A DNA stretch of 64,000 bases from Pseudolabrys sp. (GCA_026125895.1 JAHCKG010000013.1:1-64000); one strand, 5' to 3'. Shown: positions 16,806 to 25,486, counted from the stretch's first letter. Program-made: numbers and translations. The notes: generated by a model not told the origin, from the letters alone.

Positions 16806-17462
16806 TTGCTAAACGGAATTTGCAGCCCTATTGGCGTGGATCAGCAGGTGGCGGGTAAGACCATAGAAGCGGCAGGCGGCATCGTGGTGCGCAAGGGCGG
16901 CCGCGCGCTGGTTGCTGTGGTGCAGCGCGCCAAGGACGACGCCTGGGTGCTGCCGCGTGGCAAGCTCAAGCGCGACGAGAATCCGATGGCCGGCGCCCGG
17001 CGCGAGGTGATCGAGGAGACCGGTCACCGCGTCGCCGTCCGCGAATATGTCGGCGCCATCACTTATCGCGCAGGCGGCCGTCCCAAGGTGGTCCAGTTCT
17101 GGCATATGGAGGCTGACAAAGAGCCGAGCCATGAACTGATGCGCGACATCGTCGCCGTCGAATGGTTGCCGTTGAAGGCTGCAGTCCGGCGGCTGAGCTA
17201 TCCACTGGAGAGACTGTTTCTGCGTCACGCCGCGGCGCGCGCCATCGCCCGACACAAGCGCGGCAAGGGACAGGCCGAGGGCTCGTCGAAGAGCAACTCT
17301 AAAAGCAATTCGAAGAGCAAGTTCAAGCACCGTGCGGCCCGCAAGCCGGTGCCGAATAAATCGGGCTCCGCCGCCAAGCTCAGCAAGCCGCCCAAGCTCA
17401 AGCCGGCCAAGAAACGCGACAAAAACAAACGCGGCAAGAGAAAGAACAAGCGCGGACGCTAG
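16806..17462 (+). CDS. Nudix hydrolase with long basic C-terminal tail
   Basis: A 218-residue protein. Residues ~18-140 form a Nudix domain with an intact Nudix box (GKLKRDENPMAGARREVIEETG), so it should hydrolyse a nucleoside diphosphate linked to another group, such as a diphosphoinositol or dinucleoside polyphosphate. From about residue 150 the chain becomes a low-complexity basic tail (SSKSNSKSNSKSKFKHR, later KKRDKNKRGKRKNKRGR), unusual for Nudix enzymes and suited to nucleic acid or membrane binding. The start is uncertain: TTG at 16806 has GAGGAA upstream, and GTG at 16836 or 16848 is possible. Confidence 0.85.
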   Translation: MLNGICSPIGVDQQVAGKTIEAAGGIVVRKGGRALVAVVQRAKDDAWVLPRGKLKRDENPMAGARREVIEETGHRVAVREYVGAITYRAGGRPKVVQFWHMEADKEPSHELMRDIVAVEWLPLKAAVRRLSYPLERLFLRHAAARAIARHKRGKGQAEGSSKSNSKSNSKSKFKHRAARKPVPNKSGSAAKLSKPPKLKPAKKRDKNKRGKRKNKRGR

Positions 17463-17688
17463 GCGAGGCGCGCTTGCGACGCCACAGAATCTCCGCAATC
17501 GGCGCCGGAAGGCGCGAAAAGTCACGTGTTTTCAGTCAGTCACGTTCAGTCTGCGTTCAGCGCGGCAGCAGGAACCTCGGCAGCGCGCTCAACGTTAACG
17601 GTGCGCGCGGATGCCGCAGGAAATTCCCCGGTGGTCCGTTCAATGAACAAGGCCACTCTAACAACCCGGCGAACCCAGGAGGTGCGCT

Positions 17689-17994
17689 ATGACCCGCTTC
17701 GGAAAGACTCTGACAGCGCTTGCCGCTGCCGCCACTCTCACCATCGCCGCCGTTGCGGCGCCGCAGTCCGCTGAAGCCCGCGGCGGCCGTGTCGCAGCTG
17801 GCATCATCGGCGGCTTGGCCGCCGGCGCGATCATCGGCGGTATCGCCAGCAATGGTTACGGCTACGGCTATGGCCCCGGCTATTACGCCTACGGCCCCGG
17901 CCCGGTTTACTACGGCCCGCACTGCTGGTGGCGCCGCGAGCGCGTCTGGGACGGCTATGGCTGGCGCCTGCGCCGGGTCCGCGTCTGTAACTAA
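17689..17994 (+). CDS. secreted glycine-zipper protein (tandem copy 1)
   Basis: A 101-residue protein with AGGAGG before the ATG. A signal peptide (TALAAAATLTIAAVAAPQSAEA region) is followed by a glycine-zipper segment VAAGIIGGLAAGAIIGGIA, a Gly/Tyr-rich stretch (YGYGYGPGYYAYG), and the ending WDGYGWRLRRVRVCN. It is the first of three adjacent paralogues. It lacks the CHGCG motif of the other two but shares its C terminus with the third. Export and envelope insertion or self-association are likely. The precise role is unknown. Confidence 0.8.
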   Translation: MTRFGKTLTALAAAATLTIAAVAAPQSAEARGGRVAAGIIGGLAAGAIIGGIASNGYGYGYGPGYYAYGPGPVYYGPHCWWRRERVWDGYGWRLRRVRVCN

Positions 17995-18016
17995 GACCTG
18001 ACAGCGCAAAATCGAC

Positions 18017-18052
18017 AAAAAGCCCGGGTCCGCCAGCGGATCCGGGCTTTTT
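18017..18052 (+). terminator. intrinsic terminator
   Basis: AAAAAGCCCGGGTCCG paired with CGGATCCGGGCTTTTT around a CCAG loop, ending in a T run. It closes glycine-zipper copy 1 and separates it from copy 2. Confidence 0.85.
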
Positions 18053-18158
18053 CTGTCTCGCTTTTTTGTGATTGGGGTCACAGCGGCGCTGCCCCGCCAA
18101 GCGTATCCAGACTGGGCATCCGGCTCGCACGAGGCGCACCGGAACCCCGGAGATCAAG

Positions 18159-18482
18159 ATGAAGAAGGTCATTCTCGCCATTGCCGCCGCCACGACCATT
18201 GTCGCTGGCGCGTTCGCCGCGCCCACGCCGGCCGAAGCGCGCTGTCATGGCTGCGGCGTCGCCGCCGGCGTCGTCGGCGGCCTCGCGGTCGGCGCCATCA
18301 TTGGTTCGGCCATCGCCAACAGCGAACCGCGCTACGCCCCCGCGCCCGGCTACGTCGTCTATGACGGCTACGCCCGCCCCTACCCGGTGTCCTGCCACGG
18401 CGGATACTGGGCGCGCCGGCCGCTGCACGACCGCTACGGCAATTTCATCGGCTGGTCGAAGCCGCGTTTCGTCTGCCCTTAA
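18159..18482 (+). CDS. secreted glycine-zipper protein (tandem copy 2)
   Basis: A 107-residue protein from the ATG at 18159 (GGAGATCAAG upstream). The frame is open further upstream through the previous intergenic region. A signal peptide (VILAIAAATTIVAGAFAAP) ends near AEARCHGCG. The mature start CHGCGVAAGVVGGLAVGAII is nearly identical to copy 3. The C-terminal part differs from both sisters (SCHGGYWARRPLHDRYGNF, then KPRFVCP). Cysteines at both ends of the mature chain suggest disulfides. Role unknown. Confidence 0.8.
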   Translation: MKKVILAIAAATTIVAGAFAAPTPAEARCHGCGVAAGVVGGLAVGAIIGSAIANSEPRYAPAPGYVVYDGYARPYPVSCHGGYWARRPLHDRYGNFIGWSKPRFVCP

Positions 18483-18556
18483 GCTTCGCGTAACCACGAC
18501 GGCCCACAATCCGGCCGGCTTCTGTGAATAGGCTCCGGCCTGAAAGGATGAGTTCC

Positions 18557-18874
18557 ATGAACTACAAGGTCATCGCCCTGACCGCGGCGGCTTTGTCGGT
18601 CGCCGCGTTGCCGACCACCGCCGACGCGCGCTGCCACGGCTGCGGCGTCGCTGCCGGTGTCGTCGGCGGACTGGCCGCCGGCGCCATCATCGGCTCGGCC
18701 ATCGCCGGCCCGCGCGCTTACGAAGTTCCGCCGCCGGGCTACTACGCCCCCGCGCCTGTCTATGTGGAACCGGGCCCGCGCTATTACGAAGAAGGCCCGG
18801 TCTGCCACGTCGAGCGTCAGCGATTCTGGGATGGCTACGGCTGGCGCCATCGTCGCGTCGAAGTTTGCGACTAA
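18557..18874 (+). CDS. secreted glycine-zipper protein (tandem copy 3)
   Basis: A 105-residue protein from the ATG at 18557, after AAAGGATGAG; an ATG at 18548 is possible. It combines the CHGCGVAAGVVGGLAAGAII segment of copy 2 with the WDGYGWRHRRVEVCD ending of copy 1, and has a Pro/Tyr-rich middle (PPPGYYAPAPVYVEPGPRYY). The three genes thus look like products of tandem duplication with segment exchange. Predicted exported. Function unknown. Confidence 0.8.
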   Translation: MNYKVIALTAAALSVAALPTTADARCHGCGVAAGVVGGLAAGAIIGSAIAGPRAYEVPPPGYYAPAPVYVEPGPRYYEEGPVCHVERQRFWDGYGWRHRRVEVCD

Positions 18875-18929
18875 ATGAATGAAGGTCGGCGCCCGATTTC
18901 ACCATCGTCGGGCGCCGGGAAAAGACGAT

Positions 18930-18984
18930 CCTCGAAGGAAGGGCGGCGGCCCTGAACCTCCGGCCGTCCCCTTCGAGGGTTTTT
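18930..18984 (+). terminator. terminator-like hairpin after the glycine-zipper genes
   Basis: CCTCGAAGG (18930) pairs with CCTTCGAGG (18970) around an inner GGCGGCGG/CCGGCCG-rich stem, followed by TTTTTC. The arms are the same as the inner arms of repeat family 2, so this may be a terminator derived from a repeat. Confidence 0.6.
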
Positions 18985-19042
18985 CTTGTGGCCTTCCCGC
19001 GCCGCAAGATCCGGCGCCGCAAGATCCAGCGCTACAAAAATT

Positions 19043-20278
19043 CTAGCGTCGCATGTGCGACAACACCGCCGCCGTCGGCCAGCAATCGACCTTCATGCCA
19101 TTGCGCTTCTGATAGTGGCCGAGCGCCGCGCGCGTCAGCATGCCGGCTTTGCCGTCGATCTTGTCCTTGTACAATCCGAGTTCGGTGAGGCGCTGCTGCA
19201 TCGCCTCGACATCCTTGGTCTTGAGTTGTTCGCTCTTGCTCCACGGCGTGACGAAGGATTTGGCGCCGGCGATGCGGTCGGACAGGTGCCCGACGAACAG
19301 CACATAGAGATCGGAGAAATTGTAGTCCTTGATGACGAAGTAGTTCTTCGGCGTCAGGAACGACGGTCCGTATGAACCCTCCGGCTGCAGCAGCGAGGCC
19401 GGCGTCGCCAGCGCCTCGGCGGTCAACTTGCGTGGCGGGATCAGCAGATAGCCGCGCTTGACCCACTCGCCGACCGGCATCTTCACGTCGGGCACGCCAG
19501 CCGAGCAGTCGCCATTCTCCGGCGCGCGCACCTCGTAGGCCCAGCGCTCGCCGCGCTGCCAGCCGCGGCCGGCAAGCTGCCTCGCCGCCGAGGCCAGCGC
19601 ATCCGGCACCGAATGGAAGATGTCGATGCGGCCGTCATGGTCGAAATCGACGGCGTAGCGATAGTAATCCGACGGCAGGAACTGCGTGAGGCCGAGCGCG
19701 CCGCCCCAGGACGAGCGCATGTCGGAACGCGGCACGCCATCCTGCAGCATCTTCAGCGCATGGATGAACTCTTCCTGGTACATCGCCTTGCGCCGGCCGG
19801 TGTAGGCCTGCGTCGCCAGCACGCGGATGCCGTCATGCGGCAGCTTGTAGCCGCCGTAATCGGTCTCGCGCGCCCAGATCGCCAGCACGATGTTGCCGGG
19901 AACGCCGATCTCCTTCTCGATGCGCGCCAGCGTGTCGCGATATTGCGTCTGCAACTGCTGGCCGCGCGCCGCCAGCCGGTCGAAACTCTTCTCCCGCAGA
20001 TATTGTGACGGCGTCTGGACGAATTCCGGCTGGCCTGGCGCCGGCTTTTCGGGGCGGCCGGCGATCTCGAGATCGGGCAGCGAAAAGTCCGGCGTCAGAC
20101 CCTTAATCGCCGCATCGAACACCGGCCGCGTAACGCCTATTTTTTCCGCACGCGGCCACATCGACTCGAGAAAACGATCGAACGCCGAATCGGCAGATGC
20201 GCGATTCGCCAGCGTCAGCGCCATCAAAAGCGCAACGACCGCTAGATGTGGTTTGCGAATTCGCAGGCGACACAGCAT
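19043..20278 (-). CDS. lytic murein transglycosylase, MltB-like, with peptidoglycan-binding domain
   Basis: A 411-residue secreted protein from the ATG at 20278 (GAGAGGA upstream). It has a signal peptide (LAVVALLMALTLANRASA), a SLT2/MltB catalytic domain with the acid Glu in IWARETDYGGY, and further motifs RSSWGGALGLTQFLPSDYYRYA and DFDHDGRIDIF. A C-terminal PG_binding_1 domain (DVEAMQQRLTELGLYKDKIDGKAG) follows. It cleaves glycan strands to 1,6-anhydro products during wall turnover. Single gene, divergent from the flavin reductase. Confidence 0.92.
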   Translation of the reverse strand: MLCRLRIRKPHLAVVALLMALTLANRASADSAFDRFLESMWPRAEKIGVTRPVFDAAIKGLTPDFSLPDLEIAGRPEKPAPGQPEFVQTPSQYLREKSFDRLAARGQQLQTQYRDTLARIEKEIGVPGNIVLAIWARETDYGGYKLPHDGIRVLATQAYTGRRKAMYQEEFIHALKMLQDGVPRSDMRSSWGGALGLTQFLPSDYYRYAVDFDHDGRIDIFHSVPDALASAARQLAGRGWQRGERWAYEVRAPENGDCSAGVPDVKMPVGEWVKRGYLLIPPRKLTAEALATPASLLQPEGSYGPSFLTPKNYFVIKDYNFSDLYVLFVGHLSDRIAGAKSFVTPWSKSEQLKTKDVEAMQQRLTELGLYKDKIDGKAGMLTRAALGHYQKRNGMKVDCWPTAAVLSHMRR

Positions 20279-20489
20279 CGGCGATCCTCTCGAACGTTCG
20301 GCGAACATCCGCGAATCAGAGAACGGATAGTGGCCGGTAAATCCAAGCTTAATGCGGTGCCCGACGCGCGTCCAAATGAGCGCGTCCGCCCGCATGGTTA
20401 GCAGACAGTATACCCGATGTGCCTTGAACCCGATGAACGACAGTGACTAGGAAGCACATGAGCTTCAACGTCTTCACAAGGTGTAATTC

Positions 20490-21056
20490 ATGGCTATCAA
20501 GCTGAACGTCATCGTCTGCAGCACACGTCCCGGCCGGATCGGCCTGCCCGTCGCCCGCTGGTTCGAGTCCGCCGTCAAGAAGGACAGCCGCTTCGAGCCG
20601 GTGTTCGTCGATCTCGCCGAGGTCAACCTGCCCGTGTACGACGAACCGCGCCATCCGGCGATGCAACAGTACGAACACGCGCACACCAAGGCGTGGTCGC
20701 AGATCGTGAAGTCCGCCGACGCCTATGCATTCGTCATGCCCGAGTACAATTACTTCCCCTCGGCGTCGCTCATCAACGCGCTGACCTATGTGTTCAAGGA
20801 GTGGCACTACAAGGCAGCCGGCCTCGTCAGCTACGGCGGAGTGTCGGGCGGCCTGCGCGCCGCGCAAGCCGTAAAGCTGATGCTCACCGCCATGAAAGTG
20901 ATGCCGCTGCCGGAAGGCGTGCCGATTCCGTTCGCCGCCAAGCAGATCGAGAACGGCGTGTTCAAATCCAACGAATTGATAGACGCCAGCGTCAAGACCA
21001 TGCTGGACGAGTTGGCGAAGTGGTCCGGCGCGCTGGCGCCGCTGCAGGGCAAGTAA
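20490..21056 (+). CDS. NADPH-dependent FMN reductase family protein
   Basis: A 188-residue flavodoxin-fold protein. The FMN phosphate loop is IVCSTRPGRIG, followed by VMPEYNYFPSASLINAL (the YNxxxP-type flavin contact) and LVSYGGVSGGLRA. Relatives reduce FMN, quinones, azo dyes or chromate with NAD(P)H; the real substrate is unknown. It is monocistronic and ends in a strong terminator at 21072. The ATG at 20490 follows CACAAGGTG. Confidence 0.88.
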   Translation: MAIKLNVIVCSTRPGRIGLPVARWFESAVKKDSRFEPVFVDLAEVNLPVYDEPRHPAMQQYEHAHTKAWSQIVKSADAYAFVMPEYNYFPSASLINALTYVFKEWHYKAAGLVSYGGVSGGLRAAQAVKLMLTAMKVMPLPEGVPIPFAAKQIENGVFKSNELIDASVKTMLDELAKWSGALAPLQGK

Positions 21057-21071
21057 TCTTTGGCGCAAAGC

Positions 21072-21105
21072 AAAGGGCCGCCCGTCAATGAACGGGCGGC
21101 CCTTT
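21072..21105. terminator. bidirectional intrinsic terminator
   Basis: AAAGGGCCGCCCGT/ACGGGCGGCCCTTT with a six-base loop, between the convergent flavin reductase and UPF0114 genes. Confidence 0.85.
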
Positions 21106-21124
21106 CGATTCAAGGAAGCCGGCC

Positions 21125-21703
21125 TCAGTGATGCGGCTTGGCGTAGGAGTCCTGGCTGATCTTCTCGACATAGGCGATGCCGATGGCCGAGATGACGAAC
21201 AGGAAGTGGATGATCGCCTGCCACATCACGCCGGTCTCGGTGTATTGCGACGTGGATTGGCCGAGTTGACCGGCGTAGATGAACGTGCGCAGCAGGTGGA
21301 TCGACGAGATGCCGATGATCGCCATGGCGAGCTTGATCTTGAGCACGCTGGCGTTGACGTGAGAAAGCCATTCCGGCTGGTCGGGGTGCCGCTCGAGTTC
21401 GAGACGCGACACGAAGGTCTCGTAGCCGCCGACGATGACCATGATGAGCAGGTTCGAGATCATCACCACGTCGATCAGGCCCAGCACCACGAGCATGATT
21501 TCCTGCTCGGTGAACTTCATGGCGCCGCCGACGAGGTGGAGCAGCTCCTTCAGAAACAGGAAGACATAGACGCACTGCGCGACGATCAGGCCGAGATAGA
21601 GCGGCAGTTGCAGCCAGCGCGATGAGAAGATGAGCGCCGGTAGCGGGCGGAGCCTGCCGGCAAGTTCGGGGGGCGGGGTCGGAACGTCGGCCGACATCGA
21701 CAT
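21125..21703 (-). CDS. UPF0114 (YqhA) family membrane protein
   Basis: A 192-residue inner-membrane protein with about four hydrophobic helices (LQLPLYLGLIVAQCVYVFLF, VVLGLIDVVMISNLLIMVIV, IKLAMAIIGISSIHLLRTFI, MWQAIIHFLFVISAIGIAYV). It matches the YqhA/UPF0114 family, which has no settled function. The start at 21703 is preferred (an ATG also at 21697); the frame upstream covers the divergent intergenic region. Convergent with the flavin reductase. Confidence 0.85.
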   Translation of the reverse strand: MSMSADVPTPPPELAGRLRPLPALIFSSRWLQLPLYLGLIVAQCVYVFLFLKELLHLVGGAMKFTEQEIMLVVLGLIDVVMISNLLIMVIVGGYETFVSRLELERHPDQPEWLSHVNASVLKIKLAMAIIGISSIHLLRTFIYAGQLGQSTSQYTETGVMWQAIIHFLFVISAIGIAYVEKISQDSYAKPHH

Positions 21704-21959
21704 GGCGTGGGATACCTTCGGGCGGAAACAGGTTGACGCGGCCGGCGGGGCGCCGGTCGCGAGCGCAGGATTTATAGGCGATTCGGACCGCCACAAGGCG
21801 GCATTGCCGCTGAAGGCTGCGCCAAGAGGCCGCGCTGTCCCGTCACAAATTTGCCAGCGAGCCTTCTGGTGCCCCGGGTCCGGGCCCTTTCCCGCGGCGC
21901 CAAACAATGGGATCGTCTGGAGGACCGGCGTTACCGGACCGGCGTGGGGGCTTGGAACG

Positions 21960-22232
21960 ATGAAACAGATGGTTTTGCGGGTCGCCTTGGCCGGCGTCGG
22001 CCTGATCGCCATGACGGCGGCGGCTTCGGCCCAAGTTTGCGTGCTGGGGATTTTCGGTGCGGCGATTTATGTGGCGGCGACCGAAAAACGCGAACTGACG
22101 CAAAAGGAAGCGATGACCTGCGGGCTGTCGCGCCTCGTCGAGGACAAAAAGACCGACGAGAAACAGAAGGCCAAGGGCAATAAGGGCAACAAGGCCGCGC
22201 GGAACGCCGCCGCGGCCCGAAAGCTCCAGTGA
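21960..22232 (+). CDS. small exported Lys-rich hypothetical protein
   Basis: A 90-residue protein starting MKQMVLRVALAGVGLIAM, with a signal peptide (cleavage near ASAQ). It then has VCVLGIFGAAIYVAATEKRE, a possible hydrophobic segment, and a Lys-rich C terminus (DKKTDEKQKAKGNKGNKAAR). The open frame begins much earlier, at 21630, but the upstream part lies in the divergent promoter region. It is followed 19 bases later by the cupin gene. Unrecognised family. Confidence 0.6.
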   Translation: MKQMVLRVALAGVGLIAMTAAASAQVCVLGIFGAAIYVAATEKRELTQKEAMTCGLSRLVEDKKTDEKQKAKGNKGNKAARNAAAARKLQ

Positions 22233-22251
22233 ACGACGGAAGGATTGACCG

Positions 22252-22653
22252 ATGGAGATCAAACGCAGCGGCTCGCGGCCTTCGGCCAAACCATCACCCG
22301 ACTACTTCACAGGCGCCGTGCGCCAGGACCCGCTGAACGAAGCGCCGGAGCCCGCGCGCGTACGCGCGGTGCTTGTCACCTTCGAACCAGGTGCCCGCAC
22401 CGCGTGGCACACGCATCCGCTCGGCCAGACCCTGATCGTTACCTCCGGGCTCGGCTGGGCGCAGAAAGATGGCGGCCCGATCGAGGAAATCCGCCCCGGA
22501 GATGTCGTCTGGTTCCCGCCAGGCGAAAAGCACTGGCACGGCGCCACCGCGACGGTCGCGATGAGCCACATCGCCATCCAGGAGGCGCTCGACGGCAACA
22601 ATGTGACGTGGATGGAGAAGGTGAGCGACGAGCAATACGGCAAAAAGGCGTGA
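22252..22653 (+). CDS. cupin domain protein
   Basis: A 133-residue single-domain cupin. Metal-site motif 1 reads [20 protein letters not shown], with two His and downstream acidic/Gln positions. Motif 2 is [17 protein letters not shown]. This short form resembles carboxymuconolactone-decarboxylase-associated and hydroxynitrile-lyase-like cupins whose substrates are unknown. It lies 41 bases before the LysR gene on the same strand, so co-regulation is possible. The ATG has GGAAGGA upstream. Confidence 0.85.
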   Translation: MEIKRSGSRPSAKPSPDYFTGAVRQDPLNEAPEPARVRAVLVTFEPGARTAWHTHPLGQTLIVTSGLGWAQKDGGPIEEIRPGDVVWFPPGEKHWHGATATVAMSHIAIQEALDGNNVTWMEKVSDEQYGKKA

Positions 22654-22694
22654 GCGGCGCGGCGCGGGTCGATACCGACCGGTGAGGTTGAATC

Positions 22695-23600
22695 TTGGAC
22701 TGGGACGACTTGCGCTATGTTCTGGCGGTGGCCGAGGCCCGCTCTCTCGCCGGAGCGGCGCGCACGCTCGGCGTCAACCACACGACGGTGTTGCGACGCA
22801 TAGACGGGTTCGAACGCCGCCTCGGCATCCGGTTGTTCGATCGTCTGGCCACCGGATACGTGCTCACTGCCGGTGGCGAAGAACTCGTCGGCGCCGCCGG
22901 ACGCATCGACGAGACCGTCACGGCGCTGGAACGCAAGCTGGCCGGACGCGACGTGCGCTTGTCGGGTATTGTCCGCGTGACAACGACCGACACCTTGATG
23001 GGCTCGATCCTGCCTGAAGTACTGGCCGAATTCCGCCGCACCTACCCCCGCATCCAGATCGAAGTCGCCGTTTCCAATTTCCTGTTCAACCTGACCAAGC
23101 GGGACGCCGATGTGGCGATCCGACCGGTCATCAACCCGCCCGAGACGTTGGTCGGCCGGCGCATCGGCAAGATTGCTTTCGCCGTCTATGGCAGCCGCCG
23201 CTATCTGGCGCGGCACAAGTCGAAGGATCTCGCCGCGCACCAATGGGTGGCGCCGGACGACGGCCTTGCCGATACCTCGGTCGCCCTGTGGATGCGGCGC
23301 ACCTTACCGGATGCGGAAATTGCGTTGCGGGCCAACTCACTACTGGCCTTGCGCCAGGCGGCGCAGGCGGATCTCGGCCTCGCGGCCTTGCCATGCTACC
23401 TCGGCGACGCCACGCCGGCGCTCAAGCGCATGCACCCGCCGCTCGCCGAGATGACGACCGCGCTGTGGATCCTGACGCATGAGGACTTGCGGCACACCGC
23501 ACGCATCAGGGCCTTCACCGAATTTGCCGCCAAGGCTCTGGTCCGCCGCCGTGCGCTTCTGGAAGGCATTGCGACGCGCCCGCGCCGCCGCAAAGCTTGA
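22695..23600 (+). CDS. LysR family transcriptional regulator
   Basis: A 301-residue regulator with a TTG start at 22695 (GGTGAGG six bases upstream). The N-terminal winged helix shows LRYVLAVAEARSLAGAARTLG, then NHTTVLRRIDGFERRLG. The C-terminal substrate-binding fold (about residues 90-290) includes GIVRVTTTDTLMGSILPEVLAEF. Members of this shorter-effector subgroup usually act on a neighbouring gene, here the cupin or the downstream DMT transporter. Effector unknown. Confidence 0.92.
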   Translation: MDWDDLRYVLAVAEARSLAGAARTLGVNHTTVLRRIDGFERRLGIRLFDRLATGYVLTAGGEELVGAAGRIDETVTALERKLAGRDVRLSGIVRVTTTDTLMGSILPEVLAEFRRTYPRIQIEVAVSNFLFNLTKRDADVAIRPVINPPETLVGRRIGKIAFAVYGSRRYLARHKSKDLAAHQWVAPDDGLADTSVALWMRRTLPDAEIALRANSLLALRQAAQADLGLAALPCYLGDATPALKRMHPPLAEMTTALWILTHEDLRHTARIRAFTEFAAKALVRRRALLEGIATRPRRRKA

Positions 23601-23740
23601 GCCGGCGGCACCCGTCACCGCCTTGCGCGCCTTGTGCGTTTTCGCAATCGCCCTCGGCGAAAAAACAGATCGCGGCTTTTCAAGGCCGCTCCTAATTCCT
23701 GCGCGACCCGACGCCCCTCGCGTCATCCGGAGATCGCGCT

Positions 23741-24664
23741 ATGGAAGCCCTGTTCATTCCCTTGTCCTTGCTGGCCGGCGGGCTGCTCGCCGTGCAAGCC
23801 GGCGCCAACACCCAGCTCTCGAAGGCGACCGGCAGCCCTTTCGTCGCCACCACAATCCAGGTCAGCATCGCCGGCGCATTGCTGCTTGCCATTGCCATCG
23901 TATTGGGCACGGGCTTTGCCCTGGCCAAGCTGCCCAGCGCGCCGTGGTGGCACGCTATCGGCGGCATCGCGACGGCTATCTATGTCGCCTCGACCATCCT
24001 GTTGTTTCCGCGCCTCGGCGCCATCGTTACGGTAGGGCTCTTCATTGCCGGGCAAATGGCGACGTCGCTCGGCCTCGACACGTTCGGCCTGCTCGGCGTA
24101 CCACGACAGCCGCCCAATGCGGCGGCGATCATCGGCGCGCTCGCAGTGCTGATCGGCGCTGCCGCCATCGTTCTCGGCCAGAAGGGCGCGACCAGGGAGT
24201 TGGCGGTCTCCAAGATCGGCTGGATCGCGCTGGCGCTGCTTGCTGGTGCAGTGTTGCCCATTCAAGGCGCGATCAACGGCCTTCTTCGCGCCGACATCGG
24301 CGCGCCCTTCGTTGTCGGCGCGGTGAGCTTTGCCGTCGCCACCGCATCGATGATCGCGGTGCTGCTCCTGACCGGTCTGCTGGCGCGGACGCCGAAACCG
24401 GCACCCGGCGGCCTGATGCAGATGCCGTGGTGGGGCTGGATCGGCGCGCTGTGCGGCGCGACCTATGTGACCACGATGTTCACCGCGATCCCCGTGGTCG
24501 GTACCGCCGGGGCGGTCGGCCTCACGGTCGCCGGGCAGCAGATCGCGTCGCTCTTCGTCGACCGCTATGGCTGGTTTCGCCTTCCGCGGCGCGACGTCCC
24601 GGCCTTGCGCTATGCCGGCGTCGTGATGCTGCTGATCGGTGTTGGCCTCATCCAGGTGTTCTAA
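23741..24664 (+). CDS. DMT superfamily transporter, YdcZ/DUF606 tandem-repeat form
   Basis: A 307-residue inner-membrane protein with about ten helices in two homologous halves. The first half opens IPLSLLAGGLLAVQAGANTQL and the second ALLAGAVLPIQGAINGLLR; both carry the Q-x-x-x-N pattern of DUF606 transporters. The family is part of the drug/metabolite superfamily, with uncharacterised substrates. GGAG precedes the ATG. The gene follows the LysR gene by 140 bases and is convergent with the DUF4239 gene. Confidence 0.88.
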   Translation: MEALFIPLSLLAGGLLAVQAGANTQLSKATGSPFVATTIQVSIAGALLLAIAIVLGTGFALAKLPSAPWWHAIGGIATAIYVASTILLFPRLGAIVTVGLFIAGQMATSLGLDTFGLLGVPRQPPNAAAIIGALAVLIGAAAIVLGQKGATRELAVSKIGWIALALLAGAVLPIQGAINGLLRADIGAPFVVGAVSFAVATASMIAVLLLTGLLARTPKPAPGGLMQMPWWGWIGALCGATYVTTMFTAIPVVGTAGAVGLTVAGQQIASLFVDRYGWFRLPRRDVPALRYAGVVMLLIGVGLIQVF

Positions 24665-24682
24665 CAGGCTCGGGGGCGGGGC

Positions 24683-25432
24683 CTACTTCTGCATTTCGGC
24701 CAGCGCGCGCTCCAGCGGCATCGGCGAGACCTGGATGGTGCCGTCGAACGGCACGTCCATGTCGAGCGTGAGATAGATGGTGCCCGCGATCAACAGCGCC
24801 GACGCGACAAAGCTCGTGGTCATCACCGGATTGCCCGGTGCACGATAACCGTAGCTCGCGAACACCACGACGAGCCAGGCCGCCGTCAGCGCGATCAGCG
24901 GCAACGGGATGGTGCCTTCCGACTGCTCGACCAGCGCCCAGCGCATGGCGTAGACCGTCTCGAAACGCTGCTCCAGTCGCGCCTTAAGGGCGACGTGATC
25001 GGGATCGGCCGGCGCCAGGTTGCGCAGCGCGTTACCGACATCGTTGAGCAGTGCTTCGGCCGGCCGGCTGCCGAGCACCGGATCGCTCTGCGCCATCCGC
25101 GCCGCCGCCTGTTTGGTATAGACCTGCAGGTAGCGCCGGGCGCTGTCGGTGTCGGGACCGTAGTGCCGCATGGTGCGGTCGAGCAGGATCAGTTCGGTCG
25201 CATAGGCGTGGACGGCCTTGTCGACACTGTCGAACGTGCCGCGCGCCGAACTGATCATCAGGCCTAGCACCAGCGACGCCAGCACGACGAAGATGTTGGC
25301 GATGAGGCGGACGATCTCTTCGGTCTCGGCCTGCCGATGCTTTTCGGGCAGGCGGCGATAAAGCGCGGCGCTGCCGAGCGACGATGCGATCAGCGCACCG
25401 GCGACCAGAACCGCGATGACGGCTTCGTTCAT
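24683..25432 (-). CDS. DUF4239 membrane protein
   Basis: A 249-residue protein. Two N-terminal hydrophobic segments (VIAVLVAGALIASSLGSAAL and IANIFVVLASLVLGLMI) precede a soluble helical region of about 120 residues. Two C-terminal segments follow (LPLIALTAAWLVVVFASYG and FVASALLIAGTIYLTLDM). This is the bestrophin-like DUF4239 layout, with no proven activity. The start codon at 25432 lies immediately beyond the ettA terminator, and the only Shine-Dalgarno-like G run lies inside that stem. Confidence 0.85.
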   Translation of the reverse strand: MNEAVIAVLVAGALIASSLGSAALYRRLPEKHRQAETEEIVRLIANIFVVLASLVLGLMISSARGTFDSVDKAVHAYATELILLDRTMRHYGPDTDSARRYLQVYTKQAAARMAQSDPVLGSRPAEALLNDVGNALRNLAPADPDHVALKARLEQRFETVYAMRWALVEQSEGTIPLPLIALTAAWLVVVFASYGYRAPGNPVMTTSFVASALLIAGTIYLTLDMDVPFDGTIQVSPMPLERALAEMQK

Positions 25433-25433
25433 G

Positions 25434-25464
25434 AAAAAGGGCCCCCGCCAACCGGCGGGGACCC
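25434..25464 (-). terminator. intrinsic terminator of ettA, abutting the next start codon
   Basis: On the minus strand, GGTCCCCGCC-GGTT-GGCGGGGGCC is followed by TTTTT. It is placed directly before the ATG of the DUF4239 gene, so the terminator stem also covers that gene's ribosome-binding region. Confidence 0.75.
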
Positions 25465-25486
25465 TAGCGCGGCCCGCGATTAAACA

